NCBI RefSeq assembly: GCF_003185655.1
Contig: NZ_QHJQ01000003.1
Location: 401,458 to 465,457, forward strand
Source of the DNA: Coraliomargarita sinensis
Lineage (GTDB): Bacteria > Verrucomicrobiota > Verrucomicrobiia > Opitutales > Coraliomargaritaceae
Reading direction: 5' to 3'
DNA length: 64,000 nt
The position numbers were made by a program, and so were the translations under genes. The notes below the pieces were generated by a model. It worked only from the letters and a program-made list of their open reading frames with translations. It was not told the origin of the DNA and searched no databases. Positions 8,626 to 18,973 of the stretch are shown here, piece by piece. Positions within the stretch are counted from its first letter, which is position 1. Every line of letters starts with the position of its first letter.

Positions 8626-10185
8626 ATGTTAAGACGTATTTTCTTCGCGAGCCTCTTTGTACCAATGGCTTTGGGAGCCCAGCACGATCCCGGACGCAAC
8701 GCTGTGCGCAAGCTGGCCAAAGGTGATCACGAAGCGGCGGTACAGGAGTTGCATAAGTCAAGAAAACGGAACAGCCCGGTGGATGAAGCGGAGAAGTACG
8801 TGGTTCGGGCTCTGTCGGCCAGTCTGCAGGGAGATGGTAAGACCGCACTGCAGGAAGCCAAACTGGCTGTGCAACACGGGGCACACCCCGGCCGCTTTGC
8901 TGCGGGACCGAAGGATGCTTTTGCCGCACTCTACCAAGCAAAGGGGTACGAAGAATGGGCTTCGTCCTTCGATCTCGATTTAGTGCACGGCCCCATGATC
9001 GGAGCCGTTACCGGGCACTCGGCCAGTATATGGCTGCGGACTGAAAGTGCCGCCAGGGTTTCCGTTAATTTAAGCTGCTCCGAATCGGATAAGCTGATGC
9101 ATGCCACCACCTCGGCGGAGACGGATTTTACCGCGGTAGTCCATTTTGACGGTCTGGAGCCCGAAACCACTTACGAGGTATCACTCAGCATTGAACAGCG
9201 CGAGGTCGGACAGGGTTCATTTCGCACCACAGCCGCCCGGGGCGAGGCAAGCAAGTTCACCCTGGTGCTCGGAGGCGGTGCCGGCTACACCCCGCAATAT
9301 GAAAGAATGTGGGCGACGATTGAGAGTCACCATCCCGATGCATTGTTCATGCTGGGAGACAATGTCTACATCGATGACCCGACCCATCAGCTGACTCAGG
9401 ACTATATCTATTATCGACGGCAGTCGGAACCGGGTTGGCGCTCGCTCGTCTCGAAGACACCAACTTACGCCATCTACGACGATCATGATTTTGGGATGAA
9501 CGATTGCATTCCGGGTCCCTTTATCGACCAACCCGCCTGGAAGCGCCCTGTTTGGGAAACTTTCCGCAACAACTGGGCCAACGCCTACTACGGGGGTGGC
9601 GACGCCCAACCGGGTTGCTGGTTTGATACCTACATCGGCGACGTCCATTTCATTTTTTTGGACTGCCGGTATTATCGTGACCGTTCGGGGGGCACCATGT
9701 TGGGGCCGGTGCAAAAGGAGTGGTTGTTCGAAACACTCAAGCACTCCAAGGGAACTTTCAAGGTCCTGGCCTCCTCCGTCCCCTGGAGCGCCGGCGTCAA
9801 ACCGGGCAGTCGCGACACCTGGGACGGCTTCCCCGCAGAGCGTGAGTCGATTTTTAGTTTCATTGAAGCCAATCAAATTGACGGGGCGGTTCTGATCTCT
9901 GCGGATCGTCACCGGGTGGATGTTCGCAAGACGGAACGTGTCGGCGGCTATGACCTCTATGAAATCATGAGTTCCCGACTGACCAACGTGCATACTCACG
10001 GCCTGGTAAAGAACGCCAAGGGCTCGGAATTTATTCTGGGCTACAACGCCACACCGGCCTTTGCCAAGTTGACCTTCGATACGAAAGCCAAACCGCCAAC
10101 GCTGCACGGCTCAATCATCGATATCGACAATCATGAACATGGCACCTTCGAACTCACTCTGGATCAATTGCGCCACGAACGGTAA
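8626..10185 (+). CDS. Secreted PhoD-like alkaline phosphatase
   Basis: Exported metallophosphoesterase of the PhoD family, 519 residues. Signal peptide residues 1-18 (cleavage near LGAQ). Residues 20-110 look like a helical TPR-type region not usual in PhoD. Residues about 125-195 form a fibronectin-like beta domain. The phosphatase core follows with FMLGDNVYIDD (metal-binding Asp/Asn), YAIYDDHDFGMND and the later SADRHR, matching the Asp/His metal ligands of the family. It overlaps the next gene by one base, suggesting a two-gene unit. The physiological ester is not evident. Confidence 0.85.
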   Translation: MLRRIFFASLFVPMALGAQHDPGRNAVRKLAKGDHEAAVQELHKSRKRNSPVDEAEKYVVRALSASLQGDGKTALQEAKLAVQHGAHPGRFAAGPKDAFAALYQAKGYEEWASSFDLDLVHGPMIGAVTGHSASIWLRTESAARVSVNLSCSESDKLMHATTSAETDFTAVVHFDGLEPETTYEVSLSIEQREVGQGSFRTTAARGEASKFTLVLGGGAGYTPQYERMWATIESHHPDALFMLGDNVYIDDPTHQLTQDYIYYRRQSEPGWRSLVSKTPTYAIYDDHDFGMNDCIPGPFIDQPAWKRPVWETFRNNWANAYYGGGDAQPGCWFDTYIGDVHFIFLDCRYYRDRSGGTMLGPVQKEWLFETLKHSKGTFKVLASSVPWSAGVKPGSRDTWDGFPAERESIFSFIEANQIDGAVLISADRHRVDVRKTERVGGYDLYEIMSSRLTNVHTHGLVKNAKGSEFILGYNATPAFAKLTFDTKAKPPTLHGSIIDIDNHEHGTFELTLDQLRHER

Positions 10186-11078
10186 TGTGTGATCCCGATC
10201 CGGCACCCTTGTCGACAGATAAGGAAAACCGGTGCCGGTTGATCGGCATCCTTCGTCTGGGTAGCTGTGCCTGTTTTCTCGGCTGGGCCTGGCAACACCT
10301 GCGCTGGGGTGGGCCCTACGATGCAGTGCTCTGGAACCCTAACTATTGCGGATGGCTCGCAGATTTGCTTGGCGTCTCCTGGGAAGCCTATGTCGCCGAG
10401 GTTGTCACCGACAGCCGGATCCTTTTCGGCGTCCGTTTGCTTGGATTCTTTTACGCGGCCTTGGCCGTAGTGTCGATCACTGCCAGACGGGATCGATTCG
10501 TGCAGCTCAGCTTTTTGGCGCTGGGTTCCCTAGGACTGGCCTTCCTGACCTTCTGTAAATTCATAAATTCCGGATACGTAGCGGCCATCCTTGTTGAACA
10601 GGGAGGGCAAGTCCTCGCGCCCTGGGTCTTGTTACTGGCTTTGCAGCGCGGTGTAAAAGATCACCTTACCATCGGTTTAGCTATCATCGCATTTTGTGCC
10701 ACATTCGTCGGACATGGGATTTACGCGATTGGCTGGGCTCCGACACCCGGCCACTTTTATGGACTCACCTATGGGATCCTCCGTACCGGAGCAGAGGCGA
10801 CCGATCTCTTCCTTAAGTTTGCGGGTGTGATGGACTTCCTGGTTTGCGCGGCACTTGTCGTGCCCCCGCTCCGCCGTATCGGTCTCGCCTATGCAGCCCT
10901 TTGGGGCTTGCTCACGAGCCTCAGCCGCCCAGCAGCTGGCATGTCGCTAGCCTTGCCCTGGTGGGGCGCCGACCAGTTCCTGCACGAGGCTGTCTATCGA
11001 ATGCCGCATATCACTTTGCCCATTTTTCTTTTCCTGGCCTTCAGCTCTTTTTCTAAAGAGCGCTCCGGCAATTTCTGA
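10185..11078 (+). CDS. Polytopic membrane protein, unrecognised
   Basis: A 297-residue very hydrophobic protein with about seven or eight membrane segments (residues 25-45, 75-95, 105-125, 130-150, 165-185, 215-235, 240-265 and 272-290). The start ATG overlaps the stop of the PhoD-like gene (TAATG), so translation is probably coupled. Trp and Gly are abundant at the segment ends. I do not recognise the family; an association with phosphate or envelope metabolism is only suggested by the neighbour. Confidence 0.75.
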   Translation: MCDPDPAPLSTDKENRCRLIGILRLGSCACFLGWAWQHLRWGGPYDAVLWNPNYCGWLADLLGVSWEAYVAEVVTDSRILFGVRLLGFFYAALAVVSITARRDRFVQLSFLALGSLGLAFLTFCKFINSGYVAAILVEQGGQVLAPWVLLLALQRGVKDHLTIGLAIIAFCATFVGHGIYAIGWAPTPGHFYGLTYGILRTGAEATDLFLKFAGVMDFLVCAALVVPPLRRIGLAYAALWGLLTSLSRPAAGMSLALPWWGADQFLHEAVYRMPHITLPIFLFLAFSSFSKERSGNF

Positions 11079-11257
11079 AAACTCTCTAAGTGCAATGGCA
11101 CTTCGTTAAGCGGTAGAAGTTTGTTTTCTGCTGCTGGACGTAAGTGACCTGCTTCAGCCGGTCACCCGGGCTTGCAAGTGCTGCCGTTTGGCCGATTCGG
11201 GTCGCACGGCTATAAGCAGAGCGACTACGGTAAATACTCTTAACTAAGTTTCATTCT

Positions 11258-13636
11258 TTAAGCGGACTCCTCCAAATCTTTAATCATCTTTCTGACCCGC
11301 TCGATGATGGGCTGCAGGCCCTTGGCCTCCCAGTGGGCCATCAGGTCTTTTTCCAGTTGGCGTAATCGGGGAAGCATCGGTTTGGCCGCGCTACCGTATT
11401 TTTCCAGAGCGTCGAGGCAGCTGTTGATGCGGCTGCGCTTGTTCCATCTCTGAATATCCATGAGATCAAGGCAGAGTGGAATAGCCTGTTTGATGTTGTG
11501 GTCGGCAAAAAGATGGAGACCGGCGAGGCGAATCCCATCGGCAAACATGATCCCACTGGGTGCGGGCTTCACAATCGCATCATAGATTGCAGGCAGCAGA
11601 GGTTCGAGTTCCTTGATCGAGAGCTGCTGATAGATGCCGGTAAACGAGGAGCGGGCCCGTCCGTCTTCATTCTTAAGGCCGGCAGCCACCGCCTTGCGGA
11701 GCAAGTCTTTGTCGACATTCTCAAGGTCATGTTTTTTCAACATTTTCCCGAACACGGTAAAACTGAGAAAACGCTGCTCCATACCACGCGGGTCTTCCTC
11801 TCTCGGCCCCTCGGCCACACGCTCCAAAAGATCGGGCAGCGCGGGCATACCGGCATCACCCATGGCCGCAATGGCCTCGGCCGCTTTGACCCGCAACCAT
11901 AGATCGTCGGCATGCAGTGTTTCGCGCAGCTCGGAAAAAGCGGGTGCCGATCGCTTACCGAGCTTGATGAATGTCTGACATGCGCCGATGCGTGATTCGA
12001 GACGGCCCGATTCAAGTTTACGGATCAAGTCACGCATCGGTGCTTCGCCCTTACGCCGGGCCAAGGCTTCCGCCGCCCGTTCCCGGACGACCGGCGACCA
12101 GCTGTCGAGACGGTCGAGCAACTCCTCTTGACTCAAGGCATCGTGGAAACTGTGGCGATCGTGCCGGGTCCAACCTTTACCATCCTCGATGAGTGATTGG
12201 GCAGTTCGGGGATCCATCTGTGGTGCATAGCTCCCTTCCCGACCCGTCAGGACAAGTGATTTTAACGGCATCGCATAGGCAAGTAGAAAGGCTCCGCTGG
12301 CATCCCAACCCTTGGTTTTGTCACCACGCATCTGTGGCGGCCCTTGGTGGAGGAAGCTGCCGTCCCAGCGGCGGGCCAGATCGTAATACCAGGCACCATA
12401 GGTATCCATCCAGGCTCCCGTCGCGTGCGGCCCACCCTGGGCGACGCCGGGCATCGCCCAGGTAATGTTCCAAAAGTTGCCGGTATGCCCGTAATCACGT
12501 TCGGCTCCGTGGGCGGCGACACTCATGTGGTTGAAGTATTTCGCAGGCTCCGGCTCATCCAGAAGACTAAAGAGAACAGCTGCCATGCTGCATTTGCCAT
12601 TGTCTTCGTGCGTTTGGATCCAGGGCGAATGGTCACCGTACGGCACGGCTCCCTTGCCGGTGTAAAAACGCAGCAACTTGGCGCTGCGCTCAATCGCCCG
12701 TTGAACGACAGGGTCATCGACCCCGGCTTTGCGAGCCAGTACCAGCGAGGTGGTCAGCGGCAGCCCCGGTGCATTCATCATTCCGTAGCCGACCAGCCGA
12801 CCGTCCTGTCCGGCAAATTTGTGCCCCCAGGAACCCACGATACTCTGCCCCTCGGCCGCCTCCATCGCCAGACGCTGGAGTCCGGGCATGACGGACTGGT
12901 CGTCAGTAATCATGACATATTCCGCAAGGAACATAATGACATAACCATACCACCAGGTCGCCATACTCTTCGTGGAATACTGAGCCGCCCACTCCGCTTC
13001 CTTTTTGATCACAGGGAAGTAAGTGGACTTGCCGCTGGCGAGCAGGGCCAGCGCGTTCAGAGAGCGGGTAATGGGATTCCCCTTGTAATCGGGCTTAGCC
13101 ATGCGCTTGGCCAAGGCCTCGCAACCCTGTTCAAAAATCACCTTCGATTTGGCGCATCCGTAGGGCGCCGTATCGCTATAAGCACCGAGCACCGGAAGCT
13201 GAATCCGCACACCTTCGGTCCGGCCGTCCCGCCAGCGCAAGAGCTCCAGCTCGCCGCCGCCCCGCGGTGTCTCCGCTGCCGTGAGCGCACGGCCGAATTC
13301 TTCGCGCGGGTCATAGGAAAACGGCTGACCTGCCACCCCCAGGATTACATCACCCACTTCCAGAACGCCCTCGGCAGGCGAGTCTTCGGCCACCACGGTC
13401 ACCGCAACCTGCCGCGCATATGAGGTGGTCAAATTCTCGCTGTACATCCACCCGCGCGCACCGGTCGCACCCAGATTCCAGTCATGCGTGGCGCCCTCGG
13501 GAATGGACTCACCTTTGGTCAGGTCGGGGTGATCCATTTTTTGTTTTCGCGCCGCTTCAGTTGGAGCGCTGAATAGAACCGCCAAGACGAAGATGCCCAG
13601 AAACCGGGCGCATAAGCTGAGAAAAGTGGTCGACAT
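11258..13636 (-). CDS. Secreted PDZ + DUF6288-type protein with HEAT repeats
   Basis: A 792-residue exported protein. Signal peptide residues 1-28. Residues about 60-150 form a PDZ-like domain (SPAEGVLEVGDVILGVAGQ). Residues about 155-480 match what I know as DUF6288, an alpha/alpha-barrel-like region (WWYGYVIMFLAEY, GHTGNFWNITWAMPG). Residues about 500-790 are HEAT-like helical repeats. It shares the PDZ plus barrel portion with the larger protein at 32192, so the two are paralogs. Function unknown; the architecture suggests periplasmic binding or processing of polysaccharide or protein. Confidence 0.8.
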   Translation of the reverse strand: MSTTFLSLCARFLGIFVLAVLFSAPTEAARKQKMDHPDLTKGESIPEGATHDWNLGATGARGWMYSENLTTSYARQVAVTVVAEDSPAEGVLEVGDVILGVAGQPFSYDPREEFGRALTAAETPRGGGELELLRWRDGRTEGVRIQLPVLGAYSDTAPYGCAKSKVIFEQGCEALAKRMAKPDYKGNPITRSLNALALLASGKSTYFPVIKKEAEWAAQYSTKSMATWWYGYVIMFLAEYVMITDDQSVMPGLQRLAMEAAEGQSIVGSWGHKFAGQDGRLVGYGMMNAPGLPLTTSLVLARKAGVDDPVVQRAIERSAKLLRFYTGKGAVPYGDHSPWIQTHEDNGKCSMAAVLFSLLDEPEPAKYFNHMSVAAHGAERDYGHTGNFWNITWAMPGVAQGGPHATGAWMDTYGAWYYDLARRWDGSFLHQGPPQMRGDKTKGWDASGAFLLAYAMPLKSLVLTGREGSYAPQMDPRTAQSLIEDGKGWTRHDRHSFHDALSQEELLDRLDSWSPVVRERAAEALARRKGEAPMRDLIRKLESGRLESRIGACQTFIKLGKRSAPAFSELRETLHADDLWLRVKAAEAIAAMGDAGMPALPDLLERVAEGPREEDPRGMEQRFLSFTVFGKMLKKHDLENVDKDLLRKAVAAGLKNEDGRARSSFTGIYQQLSIKELEPLLPAIYDAIVKPAPSGIMFADGIRLAGLHLFADHNIKQAIPLCLDLMDIQRWNKRSRINSCLDALEKYGSAAKPMLPRLRQLEKDLMAHWEAKGLQPIIERVRKMIKDLEESA

Positions 13637-13784
13637 AATGTTGGAGAGTTGAAAACCGAACGATTTGTATCGGTCCGAATGTAAACTGAACGCTACCGTG
13701 CTCGCATCTCAGTCCCGGGCCAATCTCAAAGTAATGAGCCTAGTTGGAAGCAACTAGCGGGAAAGCTCTTCGATACATTTGAAC

Positions 13785-16277
13785 TTATTCGGACGCCGAG
13801 CCTTCTTCGAGCAGACTTACCATCGCACTCCCGAGTGCGTCGCCAACCAGCATATAAGTATGAGCATTCTTGTTATAATGGCTGTTGGAAGCGCCACCCT
13901 GATTGAGCGGGTGCGCATAAACAGTTTTCACATTACCGGCGTAGGACGGGTATTTGCCCGCTGATCCATCGACCGCGAGCTGCCCTTCAAGAATCGCTTT
14001 CTCGGCCGGGTTCTCGCCGTCCTTCGGTGTTTGTCCGAGCGTGGCAAGGACGAACGGTGCATTGGATACGACTTTTCCGGGATAGCGTTTTGAATAATAG
14101 TTCCGCAGCGAATCGATCAGGTTGACAAGGTTCTCTTCGTATTTGGTCGCATAAGCCATATCATAGCGATCCTTATCCCCCTGCCACCAGACAAAGCCGG
14201 CAATTTCGAAGCCCTGATCGGCCCAGTCGGGGTACTCGGTCGCGAAGTTGTCCAGCACATCGACGACATTCGTCACGGGGTCGGCAGCAACGCCCCACTC
14301 GCTTTCATCGAGGAAGAAGCGGTCATACTCCCTGCCGGCCCACCAACCGGGATTCTCCGCCGGCGCCTCACCGATCGGGCGCTTACTCGGCCCCTCGCCA
14401 TAACCGGCATAGATCTGACCATCGTATTCATAGGACGGGCTGCCCGGAGGCAAAATGTCCCAGCCAAGTCCACGATTGCCGGTACATGATTTAAGCAGCA
14501 GAACTGGTTCGTCGTGATACCAGCCCATGATGTAACCAAAGCCCAACTCGGGACCAAACATGGAACCTAACTTGCCCGGGGAAAGCGCTGCGTTCTCATG
14601 GTCGGAAATGACCCCGCGATAGCGGACATCCTTTCGAACCGTCCACTTGTTCGATCCATCGATCAGGTTGGGGAATTTGTTCTGCCGGATGACCATGGTC
14701 TCAAGGCTGCCCTCTCCCGATCCTTTGACCTTCCCGAAGCCAACCATGTTGGATTGGCCGGACATAATGTAGACCTTTACCGGCTTGTCGACCGAACCGG
14801 CCGAGCCGTCCGGATCGGGTAACGGGTATGGCAGCGGCGGTTTCGATGAAGCATCACTTGGATCAGTGTGTGCCGAGGTCACCTCATACCAGTCGGTGAC
14901 CTGGTCCGCATCAGTGTCGGCCATGTATGGATCGGAACCAGTGGCAGACTTATCAACGTAGTTTTTGTCGTTGGTCTCCACTCCATCGACGAGGCCGTCA
15001 TCATCCCAGTCGGTATCCATCGGATTCGTTCCGGTGTCGGCAGCGCTCTTCCAAACGCCCGTATTTGTCTCAATAAGATCACTCAAGCCGTCCCCGTCGG
15101 TATCCGCCAAAAGAGGGTTTGTGAAGGGGCGCTTCCCGGCAAGGCCTTTGATTTCGGCTCCGTCGGAAAGAGTGTCGCCATCCGTGTCCGGATCGTTCGG
15201 ATTCGTGCCGAATTTGTATTCTTCCAGAGCAGTCAGTTGGTCGCTATCGAGATCGGACCCCGGATCGAGTGCCGTGTTCGAGACAGGCTCGGTTTGCGCT
15301 AATTCGTAATCGTCCGGAAGGCCGTCGCCATCGGTATCCGCAATCGTAAACGTGTAAATCGTGCTGGAGCGTGCAATACCGTTGGGATTGCCTTCGGGAT
15401 AGGAATCGATCTGCCAGTAATACGTACCTGCAGTCGGTGCATTGACCACGGCAGTGTCAGTTAACTTACCGTCCACCACCAGATTCAGCGAATCCGGATC
15501 CGTACCGAAGCGGATATCGACGCAGGTCTTGTTCGAGGGGGCACTGGCCGGCATATTTGTCCACGTAAGTGTGACCTCGCCCCCGTTGAAAAGATTCTCT
15601 CCGCTCGCCGGAGTCGGCGCATAATCGTGCCCCACAATCAACCGGACATTGTCATACAGGGCGTCCCCATCGGCATCGTCAAAACGGATGCCCAATTCTT
15701 TACCCAAATGAGCGCTGTCCTCCTCCGGAGTATATGTAATCGAGAAACTGTCCGACATGTCACTGCCCGTGATCGGCCCGCCGGCTTTGGCCACCACCGT
15801 ACCCGCAGAGGCATTGGGATTTTTACGTGCTTTATTGTCATCCTCGGGGCCGAAGGCCACCAGTTCAGCGCGGTAATTCCCACTCGCGTCTTTCAACACC
15901 GCTGCATTGAACGTCAGCGTGTAAGTGACTCCGGCTGTGATGGTTTGACCGGTGGCCCCTTCGGCAGTGGTCAGACTGGTCGTCGAATAGTTCAAAAAGT
16001 AGCCCTGGTCACCATAAGGCGTGGTAAATTCCGGTGTGTCTGGCCAGGCAACCGTTTCATTATAAAGACCGCGCAGGTTAGCGTTGTAGGCGCCGGCAGA
16101 GCCGACCCAGTGCCCGTTGTCCGGAACCGTTTTACTCTGGAAGCCGCTCACTTCGGGGCTTTCAAAGCTCTCCGCGAAAACGACTTCAGCAGTCGCAGAG
16201 GATAAACAAGCCAGGGCCAAAGCGGCACCGAGAGAGGAAATTGAGGCAACTGAGTAATGGCGTGTAATTCTATTCAT
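13785..16277 (-). CDS. Secreted SASA-family carbohydrate esterase with calcium-type repeats
   Basis: An 830-residue exported protein. Signal peptide residues 1-30. Residues 31-215 form a beta-sandwich resembling a carbohydrate-binding domain, and about 220-315 a fibronectin-like domain. Residues 315-490 carry Asp-rich thrombospondin type 3-like repeats (DTDGDGLPDDYELA, DTDGDGLSDLIETN) that should bind calcium. The C-terminal SASA (SGNH) esterase domain has the nucleophile motif MSGQSNMVGFG, catalytic Ser509. It probably removes acetyl groups from polysaccharides outside the cell. Divergent from the gene at 16610. Confidence 0.88.
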   Translation of the reverse strand: MNRITRHYSVASISSLGAALALACLSSATAEVVFAESFESPEVSGFQSKTVPDNGHWVGSAGAYNANLRGLYNETVAWPDTPEFTTPYGDQGYFLNYSTTSLTTAEGATGQTITAGVTYTLTFNAAVLKDASGNYRAELVAFGPEDDNKARKNPNASAGTVVAKAGGPITGSDMSDSFSITYTPEEDSAHLGKELGIRFDDADGDALYDNVRLIVGHDYAPTPASGENLFNGGEVTLTWTNMPASAPSNKTCVDIRFGTDPDSLNLVVDGKLTDTAVVNAPTAGTYYWQIDSYPEGNPNGIARSSTIYTFTIADTDGDGLPDDYELAQTEPVSNTALDPGSDLDSDQLTALEEYKFGTNPNDPDTDGDTLSDGAEIKGLAGKRPFTNPLLADTDGDGLSDLIETNTGVWKSAADTGTNPMDTDWDDDGLVDGVETNDKNYVDKSATGSDPYMADTDADQVTDWYEVTSAHTDPSDASSKPPLPYPLPDPDGSAGSVDKPVKVYIMSGQSNMVGFGKVKGSGEGSLETMVIRQNKFPNLIDGSNKWTVRKDVRYRGVISDHENAALSPGKLGSMFGPELGFGYIMGWYHDEPVLLLKSCTGNRGLGWDILPPGSPSYEYDGQIYAGYGEGPSKRPIGEAPAENPGWWAGREYDRFFLDESEWGVAADPVTNVVDVLDNFATEYPDWADQGFEIAGFVWWQGDKDRYDMAYATKYEENLVNLIDSLRNYYSKRYPGKVVSNAPFVLATLGQTPKDGENPAEKAILEGQLAVDGSAGKYPSYAGNVKTVYAHPLNQGGASNSHYNKNAHTYMLVGDALGSAMVSLLEEGSASE

Positions 16278-16609
16278 GAAAGTAAGATCAAATTTCGGGT
16301 AAACTCCTTGCGGCGCAATGACGACATCATCGCTTTATCGTGAAGGCTTGAGGAAAGCAACCAGGCAGGAGCTGGCCATCATAAAGCGGAACAGAGCATG
16401 AACATAACCGGACAGGTAACGAAGCGAAAGCTTCCTGCTGTCCTTTCCCGACATCAATATCCTGCAGCGAAAAGCTGCTCCGGCGATAAAGGTCCGTCCG
16501 AGCGCCTTTCAAGCACACGGACTGGGAACACAATATCTGGATTTAATCCTCTCAAAACAGTTAAATTTAATTACACATAGAACACTCGAACATCACACCA
16601 TACGCATCC
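16278..16609. other. Divergent intergenic region
   Basis: About 330 bp between the SASA esterase gene and the gene at 16610, reading away from each other. It must hold two promoters. I see no reliable gene, repeat or strong hairpin. The segment nearest 16610 is AT-rich. Confidence 0.4.
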
Positions 16610-17578
16610 ATGAAATCAAAAGCCGTCAGCATACTACTATCTTCACTTTTTCTCTTCAACGTTGGCAGGTCTCAGATATTGAGTATCCAAGCCGTCGATG
16701 CGCGGGTCCCGGAAGTTTTCAGTATCCCCAGTACTTCGGCACATCTTGATGGCTTACGAATTATTGAGAACAATGGGGACGAGCAGTTTGTTTTCATTAC
16801 TTTGCTTCTGAATGTGGATTGGGGAGACAGTAATCAGCTTGAATTACCCTACAGCGAAGTAACCCTCACCACTGGTGATGAAACATTAGTGCCGGTCGGC
16901 ACATTTAATCTGGATGGCCGCGTTAAAGATTTTCGCGTTCCCGTGCGATCCAAGTTTCGCATGCGAGATTTTTCCGGAGGGCGACGACCGATGCCTGAGG
17001 AAATTCGCCTCTGCGTAATCTTTCATTTCAACCCGGAGCAGAGTTTTAACATCGCCCTGAAGGGGCAATCCAAAGAAGCGTCAGCTCGCCCCGTCGCCAC
17101 CCTACAGCAAGACTACCAACCAAAAATTACGATTGTCGAAGCGTCTCTGGTCGATCGTTTTGAGAAAGCTCCGACAACGAGTTTTTCCGCAGTCCCCGGA
17201 ACCGCCGAAGTTCTGGACCCGCCGGTAGGTTCTGTGCTGGCACTGACAATCAACGTGGATGCGAGCAAATCGAACAAGGATGCTGGCGGCGGTAGCTACG
17301 TTTTCAAGCCATCCGATTTCTATTTAAGCGATGGCCGTCAGGTCATCCCTTTTCACACTTTGCTAGGCCGGCAAAACTTCATGACCGGTTCACTCTTCTC
17401 CGACGGCACTCTGCCCAGCGACGACCCGGAGCTTGTCTTGAGGGCACAACTCGAGGGAGAGCCCATCAAGGAAGGCACGGATCTAACCATTCTCTTTCTC
17501 GTCGATCCCGACACTGAACAATGGGAACTCTATTTCGGACATGAGAAGGTGGCGGCGATTCCAAGACCCGATAAATAA
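16610..17578 (+). CDS. Secreted protein of unknown function
   Basis: A 322-residue protein with a signal peptide (residues 1-22, hydrophobic core SILLSSLFLFNVG). The mature part is a beta-rich two-part structure: residues 25-165 and 180-315 each read as sandwich-like strands with similar strand patterns. No catalytic motif and no membrane segment. Unrecognised. It stands alone between divergent and convergent genes. Confidence 0.75.
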   Translation: MKSKAVSILLSSLFLFNVGRSQILSIQAVDARVPEVFSIPSTSAHLDGLRIIENNGDEQFVFITLLLNVDWGDSNQLELPYSEVTLTTGDETLVPVGTFNLDGRVKDFRVPVRSKFRMRDFSGGRRPMPEEIRLCVIFHFNPEQSFNIALKGQSKEASARPVATLQQDYQPKITIVEASLVDRFEKAPTTSFSAVPGTAEVLDPPVGSVLALTINVDASKSNKDAGGGSYVFKPSDFYLSDGRQVIPFHTLLGRQNFMTGSLFSDGTLPSDDPELVLRAQLEGEPIKEGTDLTILFLVDPDTEQWELYFGHEKVAAIPRPDK

Positions 17579-17769
17579 TGGCTACTCGCCAAGATCCATA
17601 TCGGCGATGAATCGGTTCCTGACTTAACTGGGCTTTCTTTCGACTGCCCCCCTTTATAAAATCCACCTGGAACCGAGTCTTTCGATTTTTCGTTCCACCC
17701 CTGTTAAGCCCCTCTGAATTCCCGGGCCTGGCTACGGGAATCCTTCGGTACAAGATTCTAACTAAAGTG

Positions 17770-18252
17770 CTAAGAAAGCTTCTTTTCGTAAAAAAGAGCA
17801 CGCCCTAGGGCCGGATCCAGTTCGTATCCGGCGAAGCCGAAGCGTCGATAGAGGGATTCTGCCCGACGATTCCCCTCGAGAACCTCAAGGCTCAGTTTGC
17901 AGCAGTCGAGCTCACCCGCCAGCGATTCAATCGCCGCCAACATTCCCTGAGCGATTTCTCGACCACGAAATTCGGCCGCCACGAAGACATCGTGAATATT
18001 GAGAATCGGCCGGCATTCAAAGGTCGAAAAGCTCTCAAAACAAATCGAAAGACCTACCGCGGCCTCGTCCTCGTATGCCAAAAACACGTAGGTCTGGGGA
18101 CGCTTGTGCAAGGTTGAAGCCAGATGCTCCTTTGTAAAATCGCTTAGGCCCGAACCGCCTCCCATCTCGTCGGAAGCGTAGGCGTCAAGGAGCCGCGTCA
18201 CGGCCGCCGCATGTTCTGGCGTCGAAAGGTCAGCCCGTTGTATCTCTATCAT
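17770..18252 (-). CDS. GNAT family N-acetyltransferase
   Basis: ATG at 18252 gives a 160-residue acyl-CoA N-acetyltransferase. The fold is visible in order: strand YVFLAYEDEAAVGLSICF, strand LNIHDVFVAAEFRGREIAQG with the acetyl-CoA pyrophosphate loop (RGREIAQG), then LSLEVLEGNRRAESLYRRFG and GYEL, which are typical motif B and the C-terminal part. The frame extends 25 codons further upstream but the family start fits 18252. Substrate unknown. Confidence 0.9.
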   Translation of the reverse strand: MIEIQRADLSTPEHAAAVTRLLDAYASDEMGGGSGLSDFTKEHLASTLHKRPQTYVFLAYEDEAAVGLSICFESFSTFECRPILNIHDVFVAAEFRGREIAQGMLAAIESLAGELDCCKLSLEVLEGNRRAESLYRRFGFAGYELDPALGRALFYEKKLS

Positions 18253-18396
18253 AATTCGAGATATTAGCCCGAAAACCACCCGGTGCCAGACCATATACTT
18301 AAAAGAGGGATCGACGCTAAGAAACACGCGAGAACTGAAATAAAAAAATCGCGATAATTCGGATGCTCCTGCGCTCCGCAGTGAGGCCTTCGTCAG

Positions 18397-18777
18397 TTAA
18401 ATATCCTTCCCGCAGTTCGGGCAATATTCGTAGTTGGGCTCCATCTTAGTGCCGCAGTCAGAACAGAAGGCCGGCTTCTTGCCGCCCTCCACCGGGTCGC
18501 GCGGGGCATCGCGGTGCCGGCGTTCCAAGGGATCGACCTCCTCCCCCGGTCCGGTGATGTCAAAATGACTGAACCGGTTCTTCGAAGTGGCGTTATAAAA
18601 ATTGTAGGCGGCACTGCCCAGGGCCGCCAAAATAAAGATCACCCCGAACCCGACGAAAATCGGCGGCGCACCCATCGATGATGCGGCCACCATCCATAAC
18701 ACGCCAAAGCCCGCCGCGGCCAAGCCGCCAATCCCCCCGGCCATCGATGGGCCGCGTCCTGGTTTAATGCTATGCAT
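18397..18777 (-). CDS. Membrane protein with C-terminal zinc ribbon
   Basis: A 126-residue protein. Two membrane segments (residues about 14-34 and 38-58) are followed by a charged linker and a zinc ribbon with two Cys pairs, FCSDCG and YCPNCG (residues about 104-123). Such ribbons are common in small bacterial membrane proteins of unknown function. It stands alone, divergent from the lipoprotein gene at 18974. Confidence 0.78.
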   Translation of the reverse strand: MHSIKPGRGPSMAGGIGGLAAAGFGVLWMVAASSMGAPPIFVGFGVIFILAALGSAAYNFYNATSKNRFSHFDITGPGEEVDPLERRHRDAPRDPVEGGKKPAFCSDCGTKMEPNYEYCPNCGKDI

Positions 18778-18973
18778 AATTTTTGCGGAAGTTCATAAGA
18801 GGCATCAGCCTAACGCAATAAGACAAATACGCTATCCCGGAGTCAATTGGAGAGTCTTCCAGGCAAAAGATTCCCTTCTTTATCTTTTGCCTTTGCCCTC
18901 CTTTTTTCGCCCTGACATCTGAGCAATAAAACTTTCGCTCGCTCCTCACGGGCAAATCAACGATCCTTAACGC

